Shown here: in pieces, positions 27,422-35,178 of the stretch
How the letters are laid out: each line of letters starts with the position of its first letter
How positions within the stretch are numbered: position 1 is the stretch's first letter
Source: Alphaproteobacteria bacterium
Lineage (GTDB): Bacteria > Pseudomonadota > Alphaproteobacteria > Micropepsales > Micropepsaceae
Assembly (NCBI GenBank): GCA_021325375.1
Contig: JAJPHG010000035.1
Span: 62,001-126,000, forward strand
Direction of reading: 5' to 3'
Length of the DNA: 64,000 bases
The notes under the pieces: model-generated
Database searches by the model: none
The model's input: the letters and a program-made list of their open reading frames with translations, nothing else
What the model was told of the DNA's origin: nothing
Translations under genes and position numbers: made by a program

Positions 27422-27877
27422 ATGCCAAAGAAAGCCAAGGCCTTACCCATATATGTGATCAACGGCCCGAACCTCAACCTGTTGGGGACGCGGGAACCGG
27501 AGATCTATGGCACAGCCACCCTCGCCGAGATCGGCAAGCTCGCGGCCGCGCGGGCGAAGACCCACGGCCTCTCGGTCGTCTTCCAGCAATCCAACCATGA
27601 GGGCGTGCTCGTCGACTGGATCCAGGAATGCCGCACGAAGGGCTGCGGGCTGATCCTCAATGCCGGCGCGCTGACGCATACCTCGGTCGCGCTTCTCGAC
27701 GCCTGCCGAGCGCTCACCCATCCGATCATCGAACTCCATCTCTCCAACCCCTATGCCCGCGAGCCGTTCCGCCAGCGCTCCTTCATCGCGAAGGCGGCGA
27801 CCGGTGTGATCTGCGGTCTGGGCGCGAACGGCTACGTGCTCGCGGTCGACGCGATCGCCGCCCTTCTCAAGGAATAG
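27422..27877 (+). CDS. aroQ: 3-dehydroquinate dehydratase, type II
   Basis: 151 residues. It catalyses the third shikimate-pathway step (3-dehydroquinate to 3-dehydroshikimate). Conserved signatures are [18 protein letters not shown] (the flexible-lid Arg and catalytic Tyr), [23 protein letters not shown], and [15 protein letters not shown] with the catalytic His. The ATG at 27422 is the start; the frame is open for over a kilobase upstream but that part is antisense to thiSG. It is 4 bases before accB and heads the aroQ-accB-accC group common in alphaproteobacteria. Confidence 0.96.
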   Translation: MPKKAKALPIYVINGPNLNLLGTREPEIYGTATLAEIGKLAAARAKTHGLSVVFQQSNHEGVLVDWIQECRTKGCGLILNAGALTHTSVALLDACRALTHPIIELHLSNPYAREPFRQRSFIAKAATGVICGLGANGYVLAVDAIAALLKE

Positions 27878-27881
27878 GCGC

Positions 27882-28376
27882 ATGCCCATCAAGAACATGA
27901 AGTCGCTCGGCGCCCGCTTCGGCAATGGCGAGAAGCCCAAATCCGGCGTCGACGCGGACGCGGTGCGCGAGCTCGCGGGCCTTCTGACCGAGACCGGCCT
28001 CACCGAGATCGAGATCGAGCACAACGGCGCGCGCATCCGCGTCGCGCGCCAGGTGGGACAGGCGATCGTGCATGCACCGGCCACTGCTGCCACGCCCGCC
28101 GCCGCTGCGGCGGAAGCGCCGGCCGCGCCGAAGGGACCGCATCCCGGCGCCGTGCCCTCACCGATGGTCGGCACCGTGTATGTCGCGCCGGAGCCCGGCA
28201 AGCCGCCCTTCGTCAAGGTCGGCGACACGGTGAAGGAAGGCGACACGCTGTTCATCGTCGAGGCGATGAAGACGATGAACCCGATCACCGCGCCGCGCGG
28301 CGGCAAGATCGTGGAGATCAACGTCACCGACGCCCAGCCGGTCGAGTTCGGCCAGACCCTGCTCGTCATCGCCTGA
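27882..28376 (+). CDS. accB: Biotin carboxyl carrier protein of acetyl-CoA carboxylase
   Basis: 164 residues. A helical N-terminal part, a Pro/Ala linker (about 62-84) and a C-terminal biotinyl domain (about 88-164) with the biotinylated Lys130 in VEAMKTMNP. It carries CO2 from AccC to AccAD for malonyl-CoA synthesis. ATG 27882 directly follows the aroQ stop; ATG 27897 (MKSLGARF) is an alternative. The stop TGA overlaps the accC ATG by one base (TGATG), implying coupled synthesis of the two partners. Confidence 0.97.
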   Translation: MPIKNMKSLGARFGNGEKPKSGVDADAVRELAGLLTETGLTEIEIEHNGARIRVARQVGQAIVHAPATAATPAAAAAEAPAAPKGPHPGAVPSPMVGTVYVAPEPGKPPFVKVGDTVKEGDTLFIVEAMKTMNPITAPRGGKIVEINVTDAQPVEFGQTLLVIA

Positions 28377-29719
28377 TGTTCGAGAAGGTCCTCATCGCCA
28401 ATCGCGGCGAGATCGCGCTTCGCATCAACCGCGCGTGCAAGGAGATGGGCATCGCGACGGTAGCGATCCATTCCACCGCCGACGCCGATGCCATGCATGT
28501 GCGCCTCGCCGACGAGAGCGTGTGCGTCGGCCCGCCGCCCGCGGCGCAGTCCTATCTCAACATCCCCGCGATCATCGCCGCCTGCGAGATCACCGGCGCC
28601 GAGGCGATCCATCCCGGCTACGGCTTCCTCTCCGAGAACGCGCGCTTCGCCGAGATCGTGAAGGAGCACAAGATCACCTTCATCGGGCCCGAGCCCGAGC
28701 ACATCCGCATGATGGGCGACAAGATCACGGCCAAGCAGGCGGTGAAGGCCGCCGGCATCCCGACCGTTCCGGGCTCGGACGGCGCGGTGTCGGACGCGGA
28801 GGCCGCCAGCGTCGCTGCCGAGATCGGCTATCCCGTGCTCATCAAGGCGACGGCCGGCGGCGGCGGGCGCGGCATGAAGGTGGCGCAGACGCCGGCCGAG
28901 CTGTCGTTCGCGCTCTCCACCGCGCGGCACGAGGCCAAGACCGCGTTCGGCAACGACCAGGTCTATATGGAGAAATACCTCCAGACCCCGCGCCATATCG
29001 AGGTGCAGGTGCTCGCCGACGGCCACGGCCATGTCGTGCATCTCGGCGAGCGCGACTGCTCGCTGCAGCGCCGCCACCAGAAGGTCTGGGAGGAAGCGGG
29101 CTCGCCCGCGCTCAATTCCGCGCAGCGCGACGAGATCGGCGAGATCGTCACCACCGCGCTCAAGAAGCTCGGCTATCTCGGCGCCGGCACGATCGAGTTC
29201 CTGTTCGAGGACGGCCGCTTCTATTTCATCGAGATGAACACGCGCCTGCAGGTCGAGCATCCCGTGAGCGAGGCGATCACCGGCATCGACATCGTGCGCG
29301 AGCAGATCCGCATCGCTGCGGGCGGTAGCCTGGAGTTCACACAGAAGGACATCACCTTCTCCGGCCACGCCATCGAATGCCGCATCAACGCCGAGAACCC
29401 GTTCACCTTCCAGCCCTCGCCCGGCCTCATCACCGCGTTCCATTCGCCGGGCGGCTTGGGCGTGCGCTTCGATAGCGCGATCTATGACGGCTACAAGATC
29501 CCGCCCTACTACGACAGCCTCGCGGGCAAGCTCATCGTCCACGGCCGCAACCGCAACGAATGCCTGATGCGCCTGCGCCGCGCGCTCGACGAGCTCGTCG
29601 TCGGCGGCATCGAGACGACGACCCCGCTGTTCCAGAAGCTCGTGCGCGAGCCGGATATCCTGAATGGCGACTACCACATCCACTGGCTGGAGCACTGGCT
29701 GAAGAGCCACCAGAACTGA
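28376..29719 (+). CDS. accC: Acetyl-CoA carboxylase biotin carboxylase subunit
   Basis: 447 residues, the usual length. ATP-grasp enzyme that carboxylates biotin on AccB using bicarbonate. Visible are the N-terminal [13 protein letters not shown], the [10 protein letters not shown] segment, the Gly-rich ATP loop [13 protein letters not shown], the metal/catalytic region [16 protein letters not shown], and C-terminal [11 protein letters not shown]. It forms the aroQ-accB-accC unit and is closed by the terminator at 29725-29768. Confidence 0.98.
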   Translation: MFEKVLIANRGEIALRINRACKEMGIATVAIHSTADADAMHVRLADESVCVGPPPAAQSYLNIPAIIAACEITGAEAIHPGYGFLSENARFAEIVKEHKITFIGPEPEHIRMMGDKITAKQAVKAAGIPTVPGSDGAVSDAEAASVAAEIGYPVLIKATAGGGGRGMKVAQTPAELSFALSTARHEAKTAFGNDQVYMEKYLQTPRHIEVQVLADGHGHVVHLGERDCSLQRRHQKVWEEAGSPALNSAQRDEIGEIVTTALKKLGYLGAGTIEFLFEDGRFYFIEMNTRLQVEHPVSEAITGIDIVREQIRIAAGGSLEFTQKDITFSGHAIECRINAENPFTFQPSPGLITAFHSPGGLGVRFDSAIYDGYKIPPYYDSLAGKLIVHGRNRNECLMRLRRALDELVVGGIETTTPLFQKLVREPDILNGDYHIHWLEHWLKSHQN

Positions 29720-29724
29720 ATCGC

Positions 29725-29768
29725 AAAGCCCGCGCGGGGGACGCTCCGTGCGGGCTTTTCGCTTTTTT
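29725..29768 (+). terminator. Rho-independent terminator after accC
   Basis: AAAGCCCGC paired with GCGGGCTTT (29725-29758) around a 16-base loop, followed by TTTTCGCTTTTTT. It starts 5 bases after the accC stop. Confidence 0.9.
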
Positions 29769-30029
29769 CCGAAGCTCCAGCGAGCAGCCGTTGGCCCAGT
29801 CAAGGGCGCGCGAACAGACACTTTCATCTTCGTCCGCGGGATCATGGAACCAACGTTCCGCGGGCGCGCCCGGACTTGCGCCCTTCCCTGTCTGACGTGC
29901 CCAGGCCTCATCAGGTCACCGGCATACGCGCTCCACAACTTTTCCGAAAATGGAAATGGTGATTACAACCGGGAGTTCAAGGGGTGCGGCGTGAAATATT
30001 TTCCGTGTACGGAACGTATGGTCCACAAA
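29769..30029. other. Gene-free intergenic stretch
   Basis: No supported gene. It holds the inverted repeat GGAACCAACGTTCC near 29845 and a palindrome TTCCGT-GT-ACGGAA (30001-30014). A 110-codon plus-strand frame across it begins inside the accC terminator and runs into the palindromic repeat, so it is not called. Confidence 0.5.
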
Positions 30030-30209
30030 TGTCATGGCCCGCGAATGCGGGCCACCCAGTTGGGCTCTGCATGCTCTTGAAATGATTCACGCGGAGACGC
30101 GGAGTGCGCGGAGGTTCTTTTCTTCTCCGCGCACTCCGCGTCTCCGCGTGCAACTATTCGAAGAGCGCAACTGTATCACCTGGGTGGCCCGCATTCGCGG
30201 GCCATGACA
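30030..30209. repeat. Family B repeat, copy 3: nested composite palindrome
   Basis: The outer arms are perfect 30-bp inverted repeats (30030-30059, TGTCATGGCCCGCGAATG..., and 30180-30209). Inside them a second perfect 26-bp inverted repeat (30088-30113 and 30125-30150, CGCGGAGACGCGGAG...) flanks an 11-base loop. Short GCTCTT/AAGAGC arms lie between the two. The outer arms belong to the GTCATGGCC family seen elsewhere in the window. The inner hairpin is unrelated in sequence and looks like one repeat inserted in another. Confidence 0.92.
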
Positions 30210-30264
30210 ATTGGAGGAGCTCACGGCATCGCTGGTCTTCGCCGGAATGATAGCAGTGCTCAGA

Positions 30265-30882
30265 CTACTTCGTATACGCCACGGCCGGCGTCGGACAGGA
30301 TTTGACCCGTTCCGGATGCAGCTGGCCGGGGATATAGAGCTCGGAGCGCAGCGCGCCGCGGTAGCATTCGTTCAGCACCGAGCAATAGCAGATGCGATAG
30401 CTGATCCGGTCGCGCGCCTCATTGAGCGCGCTCCAGACGGCAAGGTTGTCGGCGCCCAGCTTGTAGCGGATGAAGTCCTCCTTGTCGCCGGCGCGCAGCA
30501 CGATGCCCTGCACCGTGCCGGTGGCGAGCGGTGTGATGTTCCTGGCCTCCGGCGAGGTCGCCTTCACCACGCGAAAGCCGCAGCATTCGCTGAGCAGCTG
30601 GTTACCCGAGGTGTAGGCCTTGCCTTTGTAGAAAAGCTCGAAACTTTCGATCTTCGCCGGCCCGACGCCGGTGTTCACGACCTCGAATATGAGATCGAGC
30701 CTGGCGTCCGGATCGGCGTTGCTGACCTGGACCTGCAGGAACGGCCACACGCTCGCGGCGACCAGCTTCTCGTTGGCGTCCTCGGTGCGGATCGCCACCC
30801 ACAGCGACACGGCCGAGACGAACAGGGCAGCCACCGCCAGTGCGATTTCGCTCCAGTGACGCGGGGGTCTTGCTTCCGTCAT
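30265..30882 (-). CDS. Hypothetical membrane-anchored protein
   Basis: 205 residues, not recognised. One N-terminal transmembrane segment (about 12-31, LAVAALFVSAVSLWVAI) is followed by a probably extracytoplasmic beta-rich domain containing FEVVNTGVGPAKIESFELFY, like the 'neutral zone' of many small anchored bacterial proteins. It has several cysteines (SECCG, ICYCSVLNEC). It is divergent from the DoxX gene across 46 bases. This gene, DoxX and the Zn-ribbon gene fill a gap between accC and aat. Confidence 0.65.
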   Translation of the reverse strand: MTEARPPRHWSEIALAVAALFVSAVSLWVAIRTEDANEKLVAASVWPFLQVQVSNADPDARLDLIFEVVNTGVGPAKIESFELFYKGKAYTSGNQLLSECCGFRVVKATSPEARNITPLATGTVQGIVLRAGDKEDFIRYKLGADNLAVWSALNEARDRISYRICYCSVLNECYRGALRSELYIPGQLHPERVKSCPTPAVAYTK

Positions 30883-30928
30883 GGTCCGACTCTGCTAAGC
30901 TGCTGTGGCCTCAAGGAGGGGGATTTCA

Positions 30929-31309
30929 ATGGGATTTCTCACGAAATACCAGCCGCAATTGCTGAGCGTGCTGCGCATCGTCGCCGGCCTTCTGTTCCTG
31001 GAGCACGGCGTCCAGAAGATCTTCGGCTTTCCGGCGCCGATGGCGATTCCGCCCGACCACGCGATGATCATCATGGCCGCGGGCTGGATCGAGCTCGTCG
31101 GCGGCGCGCTGATCGCGCTCGGGCTGTTCTCCCGCATCGCGGCCTTCATCTGCTCGGGCGAGATGGCGGTCGCCTATTGGATGGCGCACGTGCCCAAGGG
31201 CGGGATGTTCCCGGCGCAGAACGGCGGCGACGCGGCGATCCTGTTCTGCTTCGTCTTCCTTTACATCGCGGCCGCGGGACCGGGGCCGTTGGCGGTCAAC
31301 CAGCGCTAG
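30929..31309 (+). CDS. DoxX family membrane protein
   Basis: 126 residues with four predicted transmembrane helices. The family pattern LRIVAGLLFLEHGVQKIFGF near the start and GWIELVGGALIALGLFSRIAAFICSGEMAVAYWMAH in the middle are typical. DoxX-like proteins are linked to quinone redox and oxidative stress, but most have no proven function. AAGGAGGGGG about 7 bases before the ATG at 30929 fixes the start; an ATG-like frame at 30905 would lie upstream of that site. Confidence 0.9.
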   Translation: MGFLTKYQPQLLSVLRIVAGLLFLEHGVQKIFGFPAPMAIPPDHAMIIMAAGWIELVGGALIALGLFSRIAAFICSGEMAVAYWMAHVPKGGMFPAQNGGDAAILFCFVFLYIAAAGPGPLAVNQR

Positions 31310-31343
31310 GCCCGTCGGACACGATCACGGTCGCCGCCGGATT

Positions 31344-31865
31344 CTAGCGGAATTCGGCGGTGACGGTGATCTCACCGACGATCGCGTCGTTGAAAGCGGC
31401 GAGATCGTCCGCCGGTATCCAATACTCGATATGCGCGCGACCGCCCACCTGCTGCGGCGCGTAGGCATCGAGAAACGCGCGTTTCACGTCGAACCGCGTC
31501 ACCCAGCCACCGCCGCGCGGCGCATTCCAGTCGCGCGCGATCTGGATCGCATAGTCTTCGTTGAGGACGGGATAGAATATCGGCTGATCCGGCAAGCGCG
31601 GCGGGAATGCGCGCCATCCCGAAGCCTCTATGAGCCGCAGCTCCGCCTCCCCGACGGGACGCCAAAGCGTGACGGTGGGCGGCGTCCAGTTCGGACGCAG
31701 ACCGCGCCGCCATTCCTCCGTCACTTTCTCAAGCGACGGCTCATAGCCTCCGTCCGCTTCGGCCTCGCCGACGCAGCCCCAGCAATCTCCTCCGCAATCC
31801 GCGGAGAGCTCGTCGCCGGCGACGTTCAGGCGACGGCCGCAAGTCGTGCACTTTTCGTCTGCCAT
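31344..31865 (-). CDS. Zn-ribbon protein fused to an 'ADP-ribosylation/crystallin J1'-like domain
   Basis: 173 residues. The N-terminal MADEKCTTCGRRL...DCGGDCWGC gives a CxxC...CxxC knuckle (about 5-32). The rest (about 55-173) matches a short soluble domain I know mainly under the loose name ADP-ribosylation/crystallin J1: RAFPPRLPDQPIFYPVLNEDYAIQIARDWN, then RAHIEYWIPADDLAAFNDAIVG. Its function is unproven; the domain usually stands alone, so the zinc knuckle is an addition. ATG 31865 places the knuckle at the N-terminus; the frame also contains ATG 31907. The stop is 35 bases from the DoxX stop, convergent. Confidence 0.7.
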   Translation of the reverse strand: MADEKCTTCGRRLNVAGDELSADCGGDCWGCVGEAEADGGYEPSLEKVTEEWRRGLRPNWTPPTVTLWRPVGEAELRLIEASGWRAFPPRLPDQPIFYPVLNEDYAIQIARDWNAPRGGGWVTRFDVKRAFLDAYAPQQVGGRAHIEYWIPADDLAAFNDAIVGEITVTAEFR

Positions 31866-31935
31866 CGCCTCGCAGGATATCGGCCAAACGGCGTCCGTGC
31901 TAGGCAACTTGCCGGTCGAGTTCTAGGCTGCCGTC

Positions 31936-32676
31936 ATGCACGGCAGCCCGCACCTCACGCCCGACATCCTGCTTCGCGCCTATGCCGAGGGCATCTTCCC
32001 CATGGCGGAGCGGCGCGAGGACACGGAGCTTTTCTGGGTCTCGCCTGACCGGCGCGGCATCCTGCCGCTCGACGCGTTCCACGTGCCGCGCCGCCTGGCG
32101 CGCACGGTGAGGAGCGACCGCTTCAAGGTCACGAGCGATCTCGCCTTCGTCGACGTGATGAAGGCCTGCGCCGAGCCCGGGCCGGGACGCGAGCAGAGCT
32201 GGATCAACGCCGAGATCCTGCGCCTCTACACCGCGCTGCATGCGAGCGGCCATGCCCATTCCATCGAGAGCTGGCGCGACGGCCGCCTCGTCGGCGGGCT
32301 CTACGGCGTCAAGCTCGGCGCCGCGTTCTTCGGCGAGAGCATGTTCAGCCGCGAGACCGACGCCAGCAAGGTCGCGCTCGTCCATCTCGCGGCAAGGCTG
32401 ATCGCGGGCGGGTTCGAGCTTCTCGACACGCAGTTCCTGACCGCGCATCTGGCGCGCTTCGGCACCGTCGAGATCACGCGGCGCGAATATCTGGCGCAGC
32501 TCAAGCGCGCGATCGGACGGCCGGCCTACTGGTCGGCGCCTTCGGGAAGCGCGGTCAGCCCTTCCTTGTCGGTCGCATCCGGCGACTTGACCTTGACCGG
32601 CGTGTGCGAGGCGACGACCGGCGGCGCCGCCTGGCCCGGCGCGTTGGTCCTGCAGAAGATCGCCCAGACGTCGTAG
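31936..32676 (+). CDS. aat: Leucyl/phenylalanyl-tRNA-protein transferase
   Basis: 246 residues. Transfers Leu or Phe from tRNA to N-terminal Arg/Lys of proteins, marking them for ClpAP (N-degron pathway). Core signatures are [35 protein letters not shown]-like [30 protein letters not shown], and [15 protein letters not shown]. The conserved core ends near residue 200; the last about 50 residues are unconserved and lie antisense to the 3' end of the DUF2155 gene (151-bp overlap). Neighbours DUF2155, mlaD and NDUFA12 are the usual alphaproteobacterial company. Confidence 0.95.
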   Translation: MHGSPHLTPDILLRAYAEGIFPMAERREDTELFWVSPDRRGILPLDAFHVPRRLARTVRSDRFKVTSDLAFVDVMKACAEPGPGREQSWINAEILRLYTALHASGHAHSIESWRDGRLVGGLYGVKLGAAFFGESMFSRETDASKVALVHLAARLIAGGFELLDTQFLTAHLARFGTVEITRREYLAQLKRAIGRPAYWSAPSGSAVSPSLSVASGDLTLTGVCEATTGGAAWPGALVLQKIAQTS

Positions 32677-32999
32677 AGCGGATGCTGCATGCCGTTGAGC
32701 CCAGGGCTCGAGGCGTACATCCAGCCCGAGAAGATGCGCCGCATCGGCTTGTCGGGGCGCGCGTCGTCGATCTGCACGAAGGCCGCGGTCTCCGGCGTCT
32801 CGCTCTGCGGCGTCGAGTAGCAATAGCGCGCGGTCACCGTCAGAGTCGCGAACTTCACCGGCGTGCCCAGGGGTGCGACGATGTCGAACGAGCGGCCGGT
32901 GATCTTGTCGAGGCCGCGCAGCATCAGCGTCGGCCTGGTGTCGGCCTGGGCGGACGCCGCAAACGCAAGCGCGGCCGCGGCGAGAACGAAGGTTCTCAT
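32526..32999 (-). CDS. DUF2155 secreted protein
   Basis: 157 residues. A signal peptide ([16 protein letters not shown]) precedes the DUF2155 domain (about 25-115), with the typical [25 protein letters not shown] and [24 protein letters not shown] followed by a Cys. Function unknown; conserved in Alphaproteobacteria next to aat and NDUFA12, which hints at an envelope or respiratory-assembly role. The start overlaps the mlaD stop by 4 bp. The tail after DVWAIFC is low-complexity and overlaps the aat 3' end on the other strand. Confidence 0.92.
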   Translation of the reverse strand: MRTFVLAAAALAFAASAQADTRPTLMLRGLDKITGRSFDIVAPLGTPVKFATLTVTARYCYSTPQSETPETAAFVQIDDARPDKPMRRIFSGWMYASSPGLNGMQHPLYDVWAIFCRTNAPGQAAPPVVASHTPVKVKSPDATDKEGLTALPEGADQ

Positions 33000-33502
33000 G
33001 GATGGCCTCCGCCCGGCGCGGGCGCCGGGTTGTTGGCGGGCGGCGGGCTGCTCGCGCCGCCGCCGTTCGCCCCGGTTGCGAAGCGCCCGATCAGGCTCAT
33101 CAGGTCGACCGAACCTTGGGTGTTCACGATCGTGCCGCCCGGCTTGAGCATGTCGTCGCTGCCGCCGGGAGATACCGAGAGATAGGAATTGCCGAGCAGG
33201 CCCGTGTTCGTGACCATGATCGAGGAATCCTCGGGCAGCTTGATGTCGTCGCGGATGCTCAAATGCACCGTCGCCTGATAGGTCCTGGGATCGAGCGTCA
33301 AGGCCGAGATGCTGCCGATCTTGATGCCCGACAGCCGCACGTCGGTGCCGACGTTGAGACCGTCGACGCGCTGGAACTTGGCCTTCAGCTCATAACCCGA
33401 AAGCCCCGACGAATTCGCGTTGGCATAGGCGTAGTAGAGGAACCCCGCCGCCACAAACACGACGATCGCGCCGATCAGGGTTTCGAAAGTGTTGTTCTGC
33501 AT
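32996..33502 (-). CDS. mlaD: MlaD/MCE-domain lipid-transport protein
   Basis: 168 residues. An N-terminal membrane anchor (about 8-27) precedes an MCE domain (about 38-118) with KFQRVDGLNVGTDVRLSGIKIGSI and GLLGNSYLSVSPGG, then a disordered Gly/Pro tail. MlaD hexamers form the periplasmic part of the Mla phospholipid transporter. The partner permease and ATPase genes (mlaE, mlaF) are not in this window. It lies 6 bases after the NDUFA12 gene stop and overlaps DUF2155 by 4 bp. Confidence 0.92.
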   Translation of the reverse strand: MQNNTFETLIGAIVVFVAAGFLYYAYANANSSGLSGYELKAKFQRVDGLNVGTDVRLSGIKIGSISALTLDPRTYQATVHLSIRDDIKLPEDSSIMVTNTGLLGNSYLSVSPGGSDDMLKPGGTIVNTQGSVDLMSLIGRFATGANGGGASSPPPANNPAPAPGGGHP

Positions 33503-33508
33503 GGGCGT

Positions 33509-33889
33509 CTATTCCGGTTTCCAGGCCTGATAGTCCCCGGTTGCGGCCGCGCGCACGCCGCCGCGTGCCAGGCTGCCGTCCGGCCGATAGGCGCCGCCCG
33601 TGCCGGTGAGGTTCGGGCGATGCTCGAGTTCCCAATCCTTGGTCTTGAACGGCGCGCTCGTCGGCGGCTCGGCGAAGGTGTGGTGCAGCCAGCCGTGCCA
33701 CTCCGCGCCCACGCGCGAGGCCTCGACGGTGCCGTTGTAAAGCACCCAGCGCCGCTTGCCGTCCCTGGTCTGGTAGTAGCGGTTGCCGAACTCGTCGGTC
33801 CCCACCGCCTCGCCCGAGAACCAGGTCGTCATCAAGGTGCCGTAGGTCGCGGACTTCCACCACGAGAAGATCATCGAGAAGAAAGGCAT
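33509..33889 (-). CDS. NADH:ubiquinone oxidoreductase subunit NDUFA12
   Basis: 126 residues. Homologue of the mitochondrial 17.2-kDa complex I accessory subunit, found in Alphaproteobacteria. The hallmark stretch GTDEFGNRYYQTRDGKRRWVLYNG and WHGWLHHTFAEPP are present. It probably binds the peripheral arm of complex I. First gene of the NDUFA12-mlaD-DUF2155 operon; its upstream region is an AT-rich, repeat-filled gap. Confidence 0.95.
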   Translation of the reverse strand: MPFFSMIFSWWKSATYGTLMTTWFSGEAVGTDEFGNRYYQTRDGKRRWVLYNGTVEASRVGAEWHGWLHHTFAEPPTSAPFKTKDWELEHRPNLTGTGGAYRPDGSLARGGVRAAATGDYQAWKPE

Positions 33890-34101
33890 TTCAGCACCGT
33901 TTGGATTCGGGCGGACTATAGAAGCGCTCCGCGCGCCAAGCCAAGGAATGCAGCGTCGCGGGGGGATTGTACACTGCGTATTCGTTTTTCTCTTTTTTGG
34001 GACCCTCCCCCTCCAAAAGAAATGCGAAAGTTGAATTCAATTCCCTATATCGCAGACAACCCATTGACATAGAACATTTATTTCGCTTTTCCAGCCCAGC
34101 C

Positions 34102-34183
34102 CCCTCATCCTTCGACAAGCTCAGATGAGGGCTGCGCTGAAACCCGGCAGACCCTTCATCCTGAGCTTGTCGAAGGGTGAAGG
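34102..34183. repeat. Palindromic repeat with CTTCGACAAGCTCAG arms
   Basis: The left arm CCCTCATCCTTCGACAAGCTC is inverted with CTGAGCTTGTCGAAGGGTGAA on the right, about 25 bases apart. This CTTCGACAAGCTCAGGATGA type is common between genes in alphaproteobacterial genomes. Confidence 0.85.
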
Positions 34184-34300
34184 GGCGACACCGGCTCAAC
34201 CGAGATGGGCTCAACCACCGCCGTTTCAACTGCGATTTTCCGCATAGCCTTCCCAAAGGCGCGAATGCTAGAGCGGGGCTGTTTCAAGCGGAGCGACGCG

Positions 34301-34402
34301 CCACCCTTCGAGGCTCGCTGCGCTCGCACCTCAGGATGACGCTACTGTTGCAGTAGGCACGTCATGCTGAGGTGCGAGCCGAAGGCGAGCCTCGAAGCAC
34401 GA
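34301..34402. repeat. Palindromic repeat with CCTTCGAGGCTCGC arms
   Basis: The left arm (34301-34340, CCACCCTTCGAGGCTCGCTG...CACCTCAGGATGAC) is inverted with the right arm (34361-34402, GTCATGCTGAGGTGCGAG...GAGCCTCGAAGCACGA). The 20-base centre is GCTACTGTTGCAGTAGGCAC, itself partly palindromic (CTACTG/CAGTAG). It ends just before the SGNH-like gene. Confidence 0.88.
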
Positions 34403-34437
34403 CGTGCCGTATGTTTGAACCGATGACCGGACACTCG

Positions 34438-35109
34438 ATGCATCCCAAGTTCTTCATCTTCGGCGATTCACATGCCGGCACGCTGATGCGCGCGGCGCGC
34501 ACGCTCTCGCTCGAGTTCGCGGGCGGCTCGATCATGGCGGGGATGTACCTGAACGATACGTTCTGCGCGGTCGATAGCGGGCATTTGAGGATGCTCACCA
34601 AGATGGGAAGGGAGCGGCTGGCCTACCGCCTGGGCAATGACGGGCTCGGGCCCAACCTGCTCGACATCGACATGCCGTTTCTCTGCACCGTCGGCTTCAA
34701 CACGACGAATTTCTGCGGCAATTTCCAGAACGACGGCCTGACGATCCTGGGCGCGCCGGGCGGCAGGCTGATCTCGCGCGGCTGCTTCGAGGCCGTGGCG
34801 CTGGCCAGTCGCGCCGGCGCGCTCGGCTTCTATCGCGCGCTCCTGGAGGCCGGGAAAACCGTCCATGCCGTGCTCTCGCCGCAGCGCTTCAGCGCGCAGC
34901 AGAAAGTCGTCTGCCGCGCATTCGAGACGGTGATGATGCGCCGCCTCGGCGCGCTCGGCGTCGGCATCGTCGACGTGCGCGCGCAGACCACGGACGAGCA
35001 CGGCGTGCTGCGCCCCGAATTCGCCTCGTCCCGGGACCACGTCCACGCCAACGACGCCTTCGGCGCGGCGGTGTTCGAGAAGTATTTCGCGATGCTGGAG
35101 GAGCATTGA
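34438..35109 (+). CDS. SGNH/GDSL-like hydrolase family protein (paralogue 2)
   Basis: 223 residues. MHPKFFIFGDSHAGTLMRA holds the block-I Ser (GDSH), and RDHVHANDAFGAAVFEKYF near the end holds the likely catalytic His. The layout matches the gene at 18312-19043, so they are probably distant paralogues. No signal peptide. ATGs at 34411, 34423 and 34438 are all possible; 34438 is nearest the conserved fold. A GTG at 34372 lies inside a palindromic repeat and is rejected. Substrate unknown. Confidence 0.65.
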   Translation: MHPKFFIFGDSHAGTLMRAARTLSLEFAGGSIMAGMYLNDTFCAVDSGHLRMLTKMGRERLAYRLGNDGLGPNLLDIDMPFLCTVGFNTTNFCGNFQNDGLTILGAPGGRLISRGCFEAVALASRAGALGFYRALLEAGKTVHAVLSPQRFSAQQKVVCRAFETVMMRRLGALGVGIVDVRAQTTDEHGVLRPEFASSRDHVHANDAFGAAVFEKYFAMLEEH

Positions 35110-35178
35110 CTTCGCCGTGCGGCGCAATAGCCTCGCGATTCAATCCGTTGTTGTATTTGCCGAAGGGGCGCCCAAGCC

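Larger units (their letters stand above)
33890..34437. other. Intergenic region with AT-rich patch and two palindromic repeats
   Basis: About 550 bases without a supported gene. The first 200 are AT-rich and contain TGAATTCAATTCCCT (34032-34046), the inverse of a motif at 8931-8945. The rest is largely the two palindromic repeats listed separately. The promoter of the NDUFA12 operon should lie near 33900-33960 but no convincing boxes were found. Confidence 0.55.

Noticed and set aside
29840..29860. EcfG-type stress promoter (GGAAC...CGTT) in GGAACCAACGTTCC
   Set aside because: The two elements are only 3-4 bases apart instead of 16-17, so it is simply an inverted repeat.
29748..30080. 110-codon plus-strand frame after accC
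   Set aside because: Starts in the accC terminator stem and ends in the palindromic repeat, with no ribosome site.
34372..34437. Upstream GTG start for the second SGNH-like gene
   Set aside because: The GTG lies inside a palindromic repeat arm; the conserved fold begins at ATG 34438.
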